Source: Bacteroidetes bacterium GWF2_33_38 (GTDB lineage Bacteria; Bacteroidota; Bacteroidia; Bacteroidales; GWF2-33-38). From it: a stretch of 64,000 bases of DNA. The position numbers and the translations under genes are program-made. A model generated the notes under the pieces. It saw nothing but the letters and a program-made list of their open reading frames with translations, did no database searches and had not been told where the DNA came from. The stretch is from the NCBI GenBank assembly GCA_001769505.1, contig MEOF01000027.1, forward strand, positions 1 to 64,000, given 5' to 3'. Below, piece by piece: positions 23,683 through 33,203 of the stretch. The first letter of the stretch is position 1. The number at the start of each line of letters is the position of its first letter.

Positions 23683-26600
23683 CTATTTATTCTTATCATA
23701 TTGATTCTCATAAATTGGGAACTCAATAAAAAATGTTGTTCCGATATTTGCTAGTGTGTGATACCAAATTTTTCCGTTTAGCATTTCTACAATTCCTTTT
23801 ACAATGGCAAGACCTAAGCCCATTCCACTGGTTTTGCTCGTGAAGTTTGGCACAAAAAGTTTGGGTTTCATTTCTGTTGTAATTCCAGCTCCATTGTCTT
23901 CGATGCTCACTATTATCGAATGCTGTTCGATGTTTTCCGAAATTTTAATTTTTACATTTCCTTTTCTATCTTCGGGTATAGCCTGAATAGCATTTTTAAT
24001 CAGATTATTGAATACTCGCAACAATTGTTCGTTGTCGCCAATTATTTTCACATCGTGTGAGCAGTCAACATCTAATACGATTTCGACTTCGTCGTTTTCT
24101 TTAAACAAGTTTGTGCTAGCTTCAACCAATGGAACTAACAGAATCGATTCTTTTTTTACATCGGGCATTTTTGCAAAATTCGAAAACTCAGTAGCAATCG
24201 ACGAGAGCGAATCGATTTGGTTGATAACCGTTTTCGAAAATTTATCGATTCGGCTTTGTCGGTCAACATCGGCATTATTCCAAGTGCGTTGCAAATGCTG
24301 TACGCTAAGTTTTATAGGTGTTAGCGGATTTTTTATTTCGTGGGCAATCTGTTTTGCCATTTCACGCCAAGCACTTTCACGTTCGCTCGCAGCGAGTTTT
24401 TGCACACTCATTTCGAGCTCTGCTAACATTCGGTTGTACTCTTTTACCAGTTGACCTATTTCATCGTCGTGTTTATAAATAATAGCTTCGTTCTTTTTCC
24501 CGATTTTTACTTCTCGAAACTTCTGACGCAATAAACTCAAAGGCTTTGTTATATTGTTCGATACAGCAAGAGCAATAAATATTGTAAACAAAATCAGAAA
24601 TACGTAAATATTTATGATTGCAGCTACGAGCGTCGAAATTTCTTTTTTCAGAATATTTTGTTTGGCAAAATACGGCAGATTAATATACCCGAGCAATTTA
24701 TTTTCATAATTGTAAAAAGGCGTATATGCCGACAAATATGAGAGTTCACCGATTTTTTCGTCTTGCAAAAATTCTGACTTTCGATTTATGATTAATTCAT
24801 TGAATGCTTTTGTGTTCATTCGTGTTCCTATCAAGCCTTTTTTAAATATCTCGGGACGCGACGAAGCCAATAAATTTCCGTTTAAGTCGTAAAGATTAAT
24901 ATCGGTATAAAACACGTTTGAAAACTTGATTAAATAATAATTATAAAATTCTTCTTGGTCTTTGCTCAACGTATTATACTCGCCAAGTTTGTGTTCTAAT
25001 TCTATTGAAATCGATTGAGCTTTTTCGCTAATGTTTTCGATTTGTTTGTTTTTGAATTGTTCGATGTTGTAAAATACGGTTCCGCCACCGATTATAAAAA
25101 GAGAGAGCAATAAAATCGAAATCATCGAAACTTGAATTTTGAATCGAAGGCTTGCTTCAATTTCCACTTTACGATTTAAAACGATTCGTGCAATAAAATA
25201 GAAAAACCAAATCACAAGAAACAAACTGAAAATGTAAGAGAATGAAACCACAATATCGAAAAAACTTGATACCGGAGAGCTTATAACAATTACGTTTCCT
25301 GATTTCATTTTATAAATCAAGTGATTAAATCCGTCTTTATCGATTATTGTAAATTCGCTTTTTAACTCGCCGAAATATTCGAGGCTAAGGCTGTACGAAA
25401 AGTCGCCATGTTTGGTAACTAATTCGTTTTCGCGATATTTTGCATACGAATAATCGTCTAAATATTGCTGATTTTTCATCTTGTCTTCGAGCAACAATTC
25501 AGGATATCCAAGTTCTTCTGAAATTAACTTCGAGTCAAGCTCTATATACATATTTCGACTTGGTGAATTCGCCGAAAGTTGCAATTTGAAAACACCTAAA
25601 TAGCTAATCCGTCCATTTATATTATCGAGAAAATAAAAATTAGTGTTTGGAATATATATTCCATCTTGATTTAGCATGTTGTCGAAAAAATCGTAACAAC
25701 GAAAAACCTCGCTTGTGTTTTCGACTTCCAAGCTATCGAATTCGTTGCAAATGGTAATTTGAAAATCGTATTTACTCCAAAATCCATGAAAGAAATTTGT
25801 ATTAATGTATTTATACAAATCGTTGATTTGAAAAGGTTCGGCTTTGATAAGTTCATCTATTTTCCTATCCGAATTTATATTGCTTTCAAATTCTTCGAGT
25901 AGCATTTCGGCAACAGCATCACGCTCGTTTGCGAGGTTAATAGCCAATACTTTTCTTACGTTTTGTTCTTTTTTATCTGAGGCAATTGTTATGACTGCAA
26001 GTGCAAAAATGGTGAGAATAAATATAAACGAAGCGATAACCGAAAATCTGATTTTTAGCGATTTATTCACCACATGCAAAATCGAAAAAAACAAAACGAT
26101 GTAAAAAACCATGCTGGTTAAATCAATGCTTCCGAATCCAAACCATTGAATTACAATAAGCACAAGCAGTGCGGATGCAAAATAATAGTAAAGAATTTTT
26201 TGGCTGACGATTTCTGAAATTTTCTTGAGCGAAAAATATAAAAACAACACAAATGAAATTAGGATAAGGCTAACGATAAAAAAGGCTACGAAACTTAAGT
26301 GATTTATTGATAGTACTTTATATGCTTCCAGCAAAATGCTTGAATTTAAAACCAAACTATTGATAATGTAACTTGTGACAGAAAGAAATAGCAAGGAAAC
26401 TAACATTAACGATATAATCCAAATTGTTTTATTTAACGAACCTGAATTCTTGATGCCAAAATTTTTAATGTTTGTTCCAAAGATTAGCGTTGCCGTAAAA
26501 ATAAATAATGTTGTAATCAACAAATCTCCCAACGAAGGCAAATATTGTGATGATGCATAAACCGAAGGAGAGAAAAAACTTAATTGATATAATATTTCGG

Positions 26601-27369
26601 GGAAGTGAAAATATTGTAGTCCGAATCGGACAAGAGTAAAAAATACAATAAAAGTCAAAAAAATATAAATATTGTATGTCGGTTTAATTATATTATTGAT
26701 TACATGATAAATAAGAATAAATAAAAAAATAAGTCCTAGAATAAATGAAATGCCGAAAATGTAATTCGATGTTTTTGCTTCTTGTTCAATATTATCGTTC
26801 GGAATGAGCGAAAATAGAAATTCAGCATTTGAATCTTCGATATTAACTCCCTCTGACGAAGGCACATTCGATAGCTGCACATTTTTAACATGGTTATTGT
26901 CGAGATAAAAATTGTTCGAAAGAAACATGTTTTCGTAGTCGTATTCATGCTTTAGTAAAATAAGACCCACAAATTTTTGTTTTTCAACGATTTTAATATG
27001 CACCCAAAACCATGCATTATTGAGAGATATAACTTTGTTGTCAGCAAAATTGTTTTTGTAAAAATCAGAAAATATCGAAACTGAATTGTCTGACCAGTAA
27101 GTTAAACTATCGTTTTCGAATAATAGAATCAGAAAATTTTCATTAGTTAAGGTATTCGTTTCAGACTGAAAAAGCGAAGAAGTCCCTTTTTGTGTTGCAA
27201 TTTCTTCAAACAAATCAAGGTGTTGCAACAATAGCGTTTTTTTCTCAAATAACGATTTTTGAATTTCATCAACATCAATTGTATTTTCGGTATTTTTAAT
27301 GAATAAAAAGCTCAACGATGCCAAGAGAAAACAAATTGAAAATAGCCATATCCAAATTTTTAATTTCAT
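23683..27369 (-). CDS. NtrY-like membrane sensor histidine kinase
   Basis: 1228 residues, long for the family. There is one N-terminal membrane segment and an extracytoplasmic region, then about eight to nine membrane helices (about 200-470), a second large extracytoplasmic region (about 480-710), more membrane segments and a second sensor-like loop. A HAMP-like linker (about 945-990), HisKA with the phosphoacceptor His in QIAHEIKNPLTPIKLSVQHL, and a HATPase_c domain (NLIKNAIQAIP, DNGAGI, GMGLGLAIVKG) complete it. The kinase core is typical of NtrY. No response regulator gene is adjacent. It lies 7 bases after rlmH, so the two are probably co-transcribed. Confidence 0.9.
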   Translation of the reverse strand: MKLKIWIWLFSICFLLASLSFLFIKNTENTIDVDEIQKSLFEKKTLLLQHLDLFEEIATQKGTSSLFQSETNTLTNENFLILLFENDSLTYWSDNSVSIFSDFYKNNFADNKVISLNNAWFWVHIKIVEKQKFVGLILLKHEYDYENMFLSNNFYLDNNHVKNVQLSNVPSSEGVNIEDSNAEFLFSLIPNDNIEQEAKTSNYIFGISFILGLIFLFILIYHVINNIIKPTYNIYIFLTFIVFFTLVRFGLQYFHFPEILYQLSFFSPSVYASSQYLPSLGDLLITTLFIFTATLIFGTNIKNFGIKNSGSLNKTIWIISLMLVSLLFLSVTSYIINSLVLNSSILLEAYKVLSINHLSFVAFFIVSLILISFVLFLYFSLKKISEIVSQKILYYYFASALLVLIVIQWFGFGSIDLTSMVFYIVLFFSILHVVNKSLKIRFSVIASFIFILTIFALAVITIASDKKEQNVRKVLAINLANERDAVAEMLLEEFESNINSDRKIDELIKAEPFQINDLYKYINTNFFHGFWSKYDFQITICNEFDSLEVENTSEVFRCYDFFDNMLNQDGIYIPNTNFYFLDNINGRISYLGVFKLQLSANSPSRNMYIELDSKLISEELGYPELLLEDKMKNQQYLDDYSYAKYRENELVTKHGDFSYSLSLEYFGELKSEFTIIDKDGFNHLIYKMKSGNVIVISSPVSSFFDIVVSFSYIFSLFLVIWFFYFIARIVLNRKVEIEASLRFKIQVSMISILLLSLFIIGGGTVFYNIEQFKNKQIENISEKAQSISIELEHKLGEYNTLSKDQEEFYNYYLIKFSNVFYTDINLYDLNGNLLASSRPEIFKKGLIGTRMNTKAFNELIINRKSEFLQDEKIGELSYLSAYTPFYNYENKLLGYINLPYFAKQNILKKEISTLVAAIINIYVFLILFTIFIALAVSNNITKPLSLLRQKFREVKIGKKNEAIIYKHDDEIGQLVKEYNRMLAELEMSVQKLAASERESAWREMAKQIAHEIKNPLTPIKLSVQHLQRTWNNADVDRQSRIDKFSKTVINQIDSLSSIATEFSNFAKMPDVKKESILLVPLVEASTNLFKENDEVEIVLDVDCSHDVKIIGDNEQLLRVFNNLIKNAIQAIPEDRKGNVKIKISENIEQHSIIVSIEDNGAGITTEMKPKLFVPNFTSKTSGMGLGLAIVKGIVEMLNGKIWYHTLANIGTTFFIEFPIYENQYDKNK

Positions 27370-27376
27370 TTCGAAT

Positions 27377-27850
27377 TTATTGATGATGGTAAGGTTCTCC
27401 TTTAATAATCGTCATTGCTCGATAAAGTTGTTCGACAAAAAATAATCGAACCATTTGATGCGAAAATGTCATCTGCGATAAGGATATTTGAGTTTTAACC
27501 AAATCGTAAATTCTAGTCGAAAATCCATATGGTCCACCTACAATAAAGAGCATGTTTTTGCTGCCGGCAATCATTTTATTCTCAATAAATTTTGAAAATG
27601 TAGTCGAATTATATTCTTTCCCATTTTCGTCGAGCAAAACAGAAAAATCAGCATTATTCACATATTTTTCGATTAAAATTCCTTCGGCTTCTTTTTGCAT
27701 TTCGGTGGTCATTTTTTTAGTGTTTCGCAATTCTGGAATTACAATCGTTTCGAAGGATAAATAATGTTTTATACGATTCTCGTACAAGGCAATTCCTTGT
27801 TTCAGATATTCATCGTTAGTTTTTCCGACCACTAAAAAAATAATTTTCAT
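27377..27850 (-). CDS. rlmH: 23S rRNA pseudouridine-1915 N3-methyltransferase RlmH
   Basis: 157 residues, the usual length. This SPOUT-family enzyme methylates pseudouridine 1915 of 23S rRNA in the assembled ribosome. Signature features are the start MKIIFLVVGKTNDEYL, the glycine-rich AdoMet loop FIVGGPYGF and the C-terminal SLSQMTFSHQMVRLFFVEQL ... GEPYHH. It sits between the channel gene and the kinase gene on the same strand with short gaps (24 and 7 bases). Confidence 0.97.
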   Translation of the reverse strand: MKIIFLVVGKTNDEYLKQGIALYENRIKHYLSFETIVIPELRNTKKMTTEMQKEAEGILIEKYVNNADFSVLLDENGKEYNSTTFSKFIENKMIAGSKNMLFIVGGPYGFSTRIYDLVKTQISLSQMTFSHQMVRLFFVEQLYRAMTIIKGEPYHHQ

Positions 27851-27874
27851 TTTGTGATTATTTCGAACAATATA

Positions 27875-29773
27875 CTAATCCTCGGCTAAAACAATAATTT
27901 TATCTTCGGGCGAAAACACAATTTCTTTCAATTTATCAGGATTTACAACCACTCCATATTGAGCTGATGCATCGTCAGATTTCGACTCAATTTTGTAACC
28001 AAATGCCACTTCATTTTTAATTGATGCTGATTCTAATATTGTGTAGAAATTAGTTTTTTCACCAGATTTCACATAGTTAGATACTGGTTTTAAATAAATT
28101 TCAGACCCCTCAGCACTGAATAAATATTCAAAAACTTTTTTCAAATTTTTGTTTTCAGATAGCTGTGAAATCATTAAACTGGTAAGTTTGTCGCTGATAA
28201 TAAAATCATCGGCTTTAGTAACTTCAGCTAATTCGCGGTTTTTAATATCAAGCATTTCACTTACGATACTTGGATTTGTTCCTGTTAAGTCACAAATATT
28301 ACGAATATGCAACAAGGCAATCAGTGTTTTAGCATCGGCTTCTTGAATATCCATTTCGGGATAACAAAGTATGATGATGTAATTATACGTTGAAATATTG
28401 ATTTCGTTTAGTGTTTTTCGGTCAGTCGTATTACCTAATTTGAATTGAATCGTTTGTTTTTTAATCGTTTTTCGAAGTTCAATAATCTCGTCAGCAATTT
28501 CCTTATTTTCGGCCATGATTAATATTTCAGAACCAACAGCTACATAATTTTCCAATTCCTGAATTATTGCTGGACCTTTTTCGTTCCAGCCCAAGATTAA
28601 GGTTTTTTCAATTGCTTCGCTTTTTTTCGTTAGTGATGAAATTAGCTCGTTTTTAATATTAAAGTTTGACAAACCTGAAAGTTTAATTTTATCATCATCT
28701 TCGGCGATTGCAATAATTTGATCGTTTGCAGTCAAAACAGTATCCATCGCTGGATTTAAAGTTACATTTCCCGTTTCGTTCATAAGTCCGATAATTGATG
28801 AGCTATTGTAAGCAAATATTGCATTTTTAAAACTTTGCCCAGCAAGCGATTTTTCATTTTTAAAATAAATTTCATCGCCACCAAAGTCTAGTAATTCGGT
28901 ATAAACAATACTTAGTCCCGATTGACGACATGTTTGAGCCGTAACTCTTGCAATCAAATCAGATGAATGTATGTAAACGGCTTCGTTTCCGCCGACTAAT
29001 GTTGCAGCTTCCATATTTGCAAGATTTTCAATCTCAGCAACAATGTGATATGGCAGGCTTCTTCGCTCAGGATTATTAGTTAATGCCAATACTGATTTAA
29101 TAACAAATGTATCGGCATTATGCTCTTCTGGAGATAAAATAATTATCGACTTAGCCCCATTTGGATTTACCACTTTAAGATCGTTTAAATCGAGTGGGCT
29201 TCCGGTTCGACAAATGATTTTAGTGTGTTGTAAATCAAAATTTTTAGACCCAATTTCGTCTTCCATTTCAACTTTATCTTTATCGGCCATAATCACGATT
29301 CGTGGCTTTTTTTGATTCGAATTTGCAATAATCAATTCTGAAATAATTGGAAAAATCTTTGACGACCAGCCTAAAATCAAGGTGTGATTTGTTTCTAAAA
29401 CTTTTGAACGCCCTTTTCTAAGTTGTTCCATTTTTTGCTCTAAGCCCGATGTCAAAATCCCGATTAAAGCACTAAAAATAAAAATTCCGCCAATCGTTAC
29501 AACAAACATAATTAATCGAAACGACCATCCGGAGTCGCCACCAATAGTTCCTGCATCCATAGTCCGCATTAAACTTTGCCAAGCTCCTTCGACAAAATTC
29601 AGGGGTTCGCTTCCTTCAGGACTAATACCCGTTAAGGCAACAATTGCTCCTGTGATTAATACAACTCCAAACGAAAGAACCGCTAACCATCCTATTAATG
29701 CCGATGTTCCGGCAGAAAGTGTGTTTTCGAAAAAGTATCTGAATTTTTCAGAAAAAGAATATTTTTTGTTCAT
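27875..29773 (-). CDS. CASTOR/POLLUX-type ion channel with two RCK/TrkA-N domains
   Basis: 632 residues. The N-terminal region has two hydrophobic segments (about 20-48 and 86-108) around a short pore-like loop. Two Rossmann-like TrkA-N/RCK modules follow, starting at TLILGWSSKIFPIISEL (about 130) and TLILGWNEKGPAIIQEL (about 390). That tandem layout is typical of CASTOR/POLLUX/DMI1-related bacterial channels, which pass potassium or other cations and are gated by RCK domains. It is the first gene of a likely operon with rlmH and the NtrY-like kinase. Confidence 0.85.
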   Translation of the reverse strand: MNKKYSFSEKFRYFFENTLSAGTSALIGWLAVLSFGVVLITGAIVALTGISPEGSEPLNFVEGAWQSLMRTMDAGTIGGDSGWSFRLIMFVVTIGGIFIFSALIGILTSGLEQKMEQLRKGRSKVLETNHTLILGWSSKIFPIISELIIANSNQKKPRIVIMADKDKVEMEDEIGSKNFDLQHTKIICRTGSPLDLNDLKVVNPNGAKSIIILSPEEHNADTFVIKSVLALTNNPERRSLPYHIVAEIENLANMEAATLVGGNEAVYIHSSDLIARVTAQTCRQSGLSIVYTELLDFGGDEIYFKNEKSLAGQSFKNAIFAYNSSSIIGLMNETGNVTLNPAMDTVLTANDQIIAIAEDDDKIKLSGLSNFNIKNELISSLTKKSEAIEKTLILGWNEKGPAIIQELENYVAVGSEILIMAENKEIADEIIELRKTIKKQTIQFKLGNTTDRKTLNEINISTYNYIIILCYPEMDIQEADAKTLIALLHIRNICDLTGTNPSIVSEMLDIKNRELAEVTKADDFIISDKLTSLMISQLSENKNLKKVFEYLFSAEGSEIYLKPVSNYVKSGEKTNFYTILESASIKNEVAFGYKIESKSDDASAQYGVVVNPDKLKEIVFSPEDKIIVLAED

Positions 29774-29851
29774 ATTTTAAAAATAAGGTTTACTCAAAAG
29801 TAGTAAACTTTTAAAAACAGACAAAGCAAATTATTTTTTGATTTTGTAATT

Positions 29852-29997
29852 ATACCAATTACGATTCAATGTGACCGACACAATTTAAAAATAAGATACC
29901 CGCAAAAGCGGGTATGTGGTAATTTTTTGAGGCACATTCCCTTGAAAAAGGGAATCTAAAAAATCAAATATGTGTCATATGGAAATATAATTGGTAT
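29852..29997. repeat. MITE-like element with terminal inverted repeats and two hairpins
   Basis: ATACCAATTA (29852-29861) and its exact inverse (29988-29997) bound 146 bp. Inside are two perfect hairpins: ATACCCGC-AAAA-GCGGGTAT (29896-29915) and ATTCCCTT-GAAA-AAGGGAAT (29936-29955). The inner flanks show further partial inverted similarity. It encodes nothing and looks like a non-autonomous element or a REP-like cluster. The hairpins may also end the transcript of the channel operon's leftward neighbours. Confidence 0.6.
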
Positions 29998-30024
29998 TAG
30001 AGCTTTCTAATGCCTTATAACAGT

Positions 30025-32370
30025 CTAAAACATTAGTTTGTAACTAATATATGGAAAAACAATTTTCAAGTTGTACGGTTCAACAGTGTTTGTTTCGAAA
30101 TTGAAGGCGTGTCCTAACGACTCTTTCTGCATCAATAAATTTTTGGCTTGTAAAATTATCGATTGCGAAAACTTAGCTTTGTTAATTGTGTAGTTTATCG
30201 ATACGTCAACAAAATAACTTGTTGGAAGTTGAACCTCGTAAGCTTTTGAATCATTGTAAACTACGTATTGAAATTGTTCCGATTTTTCGTAATCAACAGG
30301 CGATTGTCTTTTCCCACCAATAATAGTAAAACGACCATTAATTCCAAAAGTATTGTTCTTTTTGGTTTGCCATTCTTTTCCTGTTAAGAAATTCAAAGCT
30401 AAATTTTGATTATATTTTGTGTTTCGTTCAATTTTATCGCCTGATATATATTTTGAATCGTAAATTGAAGCGGTAAACATGTAATAAAATCCATTGTGAA
30501 GAAATTGCTCTAAAGTTAAGTCAACTCCAACGTTTGAGCCAGTTCCAGTGTTGAACAATTGATTTGTGAAAAAAGTTTCGCTTGTGTAATTTATCATCGA
30601 AAATGAACTATCGGCAATTACAGGAACGTCGTACAAAATTTGATAATAAGGTTCAATTTTAAAATGTGTTTTTTCGCCAATTTTCATATCGTAAGCCAAA
30701 ACAAAATGATGAGCTTTTGTTACATCTAATTTTGAATTTAAAAGTTCTGTTCCATTTTCTCCTGCAAATTCGGTCATATAAACTCTCAAAGGTTCAATTT
30801 TACTATGTTTTCCATAAGCAAAACTTAAAGATTTATTTTTCGAAAATTTCCAATTTACTCCAAATCGAGGTTCAGGAATAATTTCATCATTTAAACTAAA
30901 ATACATTGCATGAACTCCTAAATTTACATCAATTTTTTCGGTTAATGAAATTTTAGATTGTGTGTAAAATTGAGTGCTAAAGGCAATTCCTGTAGATTTT
31001 ACAAAAAAATCGGCAACATTATTTTCTGCAACATTTGTATTATTTGCAACATCAAAATTATATGTTAGTTGATTTAAAATCAAGCCAGTTCTATTGGTGT
31101 GGCGACTATTGAATTTTTTATTTAGATATGAAGTGAAAGAAAGTTTTGAATTTATTTCTTTTTGATTTGTCAGCGGAACTTCCTGTAAATTAGTTCTATA
31201 GAAAACATTTTCATTTTTATAATCGGTTGCCGAAAACGATAATGATGTAAATAAATAAGATTTTTCGTTCAAAATTTTGCGATTATTAATTCCTGAAGCT
31301 GTTAAACGATAGTTTATATCGTATTTAAAACTATCCATGTTTGTTTTCCATTTTGTTGTATCTTTATTTTGTTCGTTTGCAATATTTCCATTTCCATTAA
31401 TACTCCAAATTGAAAAAACTCCAAAGGCTTTAGTTGGGAAATTAAATTTCAAACTCAAATCGGAAAATGTAGGTAAACCTGTAACTTGAGGCATCAAATT
31501 TTGCAAAAGCCCCAAGGTCGAATATCTGTAATTTATTAAATATGAAGCTTGTTTTCCTTTTGCAAAAGGACCTTCGGCCGAAAAATCAATTCCTTGCGTT
31601 CCAACTTGAAAAGTATATTCACGTTTGCTATCATTTCCTGTTCGTAATTTCATATCAAAAACTCCCGAAATTGCATTTCCGTATTCAGCAGGAAAAGCTC
31701 CCGTTAAAAAATCTGAATTAGACAGCATATTACTTGTAAACATGGTGTTTACGCCACCGCCCGAAAACATATCAGCTAAATGATTTGGTGCAGGAATTTC
31801 AACATCTTCTAATTTCCATAAAATACCTTTCGATGCGTTTCCTCTAATTACAATTTCGTTATTATCAACTGTGCTTGGAGTTACTCCGGCAAATGTACTT
31901 GCTAAACGCGATGGATCGTCCATTCCACCTGCAAAACGTTGTGCTTCTTCTACAGAAAAAGTTCGAGCCGAAAGTGTTGCCATTTTATTCAACGATTCAT
32001 CTTTTTTTGTCTCAGCTTTTACGACTACTTCTCCAATGCTTGAAAACGATTCTTTTAACGAAATGTTCAACGAAATTTCTTTTCCTGAGCTTACTAATAT
32101 GTCGGAAATAATTTGAGAATCGTAGCCCATATAGCTTATTTGTAACGATTTTCTTCCAACCGAAACATTTTGTAAGGTAAAATTTCCCGACATATCGGAA
32201 GTTGTTCCGATTATTGGATTTGTATTAAGTATAATTATCGACGCACCCGGAAGTTCAATTAGGCTTTCACTATCCACAATTTTTCCTTTGATTACTTGAG
32301 TTTGTCCGAAGGTGAAATTTAGTCTAAAAATTACAATTGCTAGTAGAATTAAAATTTTGCGGGTTTTCAT
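30025..32370 (-). CDS. TonB-dependent outer-membrane receptor
   Basis: 781 residues from ATG 32370; the upstream TTG at 32379 is less likely. A signal peptide (ILILLAIVIFRLNFTFGQ) is followed by a carboxypeptidase-regulatory-like Ig domain (about 25-110, IKGKIVDSESLIELPGASII). A plug domain (about 120-240, including NEIVIRGNASKGILWKLEDV) and a 22-strand-type beta-barrel follow, ending in an aromatic C-terminus (PYISYKLMF). It takes up an unknown ligand using TonB energy. It lacks an STN domain, yet an ECF-type promoter shared with the FecR operon at 41 kb lies 40 bases upstream. Confidence 0.9.
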   Translation of the reverse strand: MKTRKILILLAIVIFRLNFTFGQTQVIKGKIVDSESLIELPGASIIILNTNPIIGTTSDMSGNFTLQNVSVGRKSLQISYMGYDSQIISDILVSSGKEISLNISLKESFSSIGEVVVKAETKKDESLNKMATLSARTFSVEEAQRFAGGMDDPSRLASTFAGVTPSTVDNNEIVIRGNASKGILWKLEDVEIPAPNHLADMFSGGGVNTMFTSNMLSNSDFLTGAFPAEYGNAISGVFDMKLRTGNDSKREYTFQVGTQGIDFSAEGPFAKGKQASYLINYRYSTLGLLQNLMPQVTGLPTFSDLSLKFNFPTKAFGVFSIWSINGNGNIANEQNKDTTKWKTNMDSFKYDINYRLTASGINNRKILNEKSYLFTSLSFSATDYKNENVFYRTNLQEVPLTNQKEINSKLSFTSYLNKKFNSRHTNRTGLILNQLTYNFDVANNTNVAENNVADFFVKSTGIAFSTQFYTQSKISLTEKIDVNLGVHAMYFSLNDEIIPEPRFGVNWKFSKNKSLSFAYGKHSKIEPLRVYMTEFAGENGTELLNSKLDVTKAHHFVLAYDMKIGEKTHFKIEPYYQILYDVPVIADSSFSMINYTSETFFTNQLFNTGTGSNVGVDLTLEQFLHNGFYYMFTASIYDSKYISGDKIERNTKYNQNLALNFLTGKEWQTKKNNTFGINGRFTIIGGKRQSPVDYEKSEQFQYVVYNDSKAYEVQLPTSYFVDVSINYTINKAKFSQSIILQAKNLLMQKESLGHAFNFETNTVEPYNLKIVFPYISYKLMF

Positions 32371-32409
32371 TTTCTTCAATTTTAAAGATTGTTATTTTGT
32401 TTTATAACC

Positions 32410-32442
32410 CTATGACAATTGAAAAATGAAATACCCCTATTT
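32410..32442 (-). promoter_or_regulatory. Predicted ECF sigma promoter of the TonB receptor
   Basis: Read on the minus strand: AAATAGGGGT, 14 bases, then TTGTCATAG, ending 40 bases before the receptor start at 32370. The same two boxes with the same 14-base spacing occur at 41290-41322 in front of the fecR gene. The shared, exactly spaced motif is the evidence; sigma recognition is inferred. Confidence 0.7.
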
Positions 32443-32523
32443 GATGATAAAAAAAAAATAAGAATTAAAAAATTTGGTAATTTGTTGATTTGAAAATTTG
32501 AAAATAAAAAATGTCTTAATCAA

Positions 32524-32608
32524 GATTAATTTTCATCAATGTCTCCTAAAAGGGCGGTTGATGAATTTGTTTTACGCAGAGTCCCTGCGGAGACTCTGCT
32601 TGGGAATG
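32524..32608 (+). repeat. 85-bp dispersed repeat, left copy
   Basis: It is about 85% identical to 34600-34688 in the same orientation. It contains TGTCTCCTAAAAGGGCGGTT and a hairpin, GCAGAGT ... ACTCTGC (about 32574-32598). The two copies bracket the PIN-like/ImmA gene pair. It starts 23 bases before the end of the PIN-like gene's downstream side. It could be a REP-like element or the trace of insertion. Confidence 0.75.
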
Positions 32609-32630
32609 GTTTATTCTTTTACTCGATTTA

Positions 32631-33203
32631 TTATTCAAATGATATATTTATATCACTATATAGTTCCAATAATTCAGGTAATGTCTTAACATCAATATCC
32701 AATATTTTACAAATTGCCGGTAATTTTTCGAATGCTTTCATATCATTACTTCCTTCGGTTTCTTCAGTAACTAATATTATGTTTTCAAATGAGTTGTCGC
32801 TTTTTTGGTTAAGTAGGTAAATAATCATTCTAGCATCTGCTGAATCTAAAAACTCCTTTTTTTGCTGTTCAAATTGAGCACTGTCTAACCTTTTTGCATT
32901 TGTAGTAATAAATGTATTGTCAACTAGATTATAGAATTTTGTAGGTGAAGGAGGAATTAAATTTTCTGTATTTATTGGAATTTTATTTGCTTTTAAAAAT
33001 TCCTTGTCAGCCAAGAAGTCTATTTTTTTTACAACTAATTTTCCTGAAACGAAGTTGCATTCTTTCAAAACTTCATCAATAACCATAATATTATGGTTTA
33101 TAATCTCTCGCTTAATTAAACCTAACAGCTTACCATTTTGGTCAAATGGTAAGTAATAACGAACCAATGACAATAATGAACTGGTGTCAATTACTACAAT
33201 CAT
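32631..33203 (-). CDS. PIN-like (DUF4411-type) protein, likely toxin
   Basis: 190 residues. The N-terminus MIVVIDTSSLLSLVRYYLPF has the first PIN-domain Asp (D6), with later acidic motifs IDEVLKECNF and DSADARMIIYLLNQ. This is a metal-binding nuclease fold pattern, and DUF4411-family proteins of this length pair with ImmA/IrrE proteins. It starts at ATG 33203, overlapping the stop of the upstream peptidase gene (ATGA), so the two are co-translated. Ribonuclease toxin activity is inferred from the family and operon. Confidence 0.7.
   Translation of the reverse strand: MIVVIDTSSLLSLVRYYLPFDQNGKLLGLIKREIINHNIMVIDEVLKECNFVSGKLVVKKIDFLADKEFLKANKIPINTENLIPPSPTKFYNLVDNTFITTNAKRLDSAQFEQQKKEFLDSADARMIIYLLNQKSDNSFENIILVTEETEGSNDMKAFEKLPAICKILDIDVKTLPELLELYSDINISFE

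Noticed and set aside
32539-32820. Rightward frame beginning MSPKRAVDEFVLRRVP in the 85-bp repeat
   Set aside because: It is mostly opposite the PIN-like gene. The start reflects repeat sequence, although the repeat may once have been coding.
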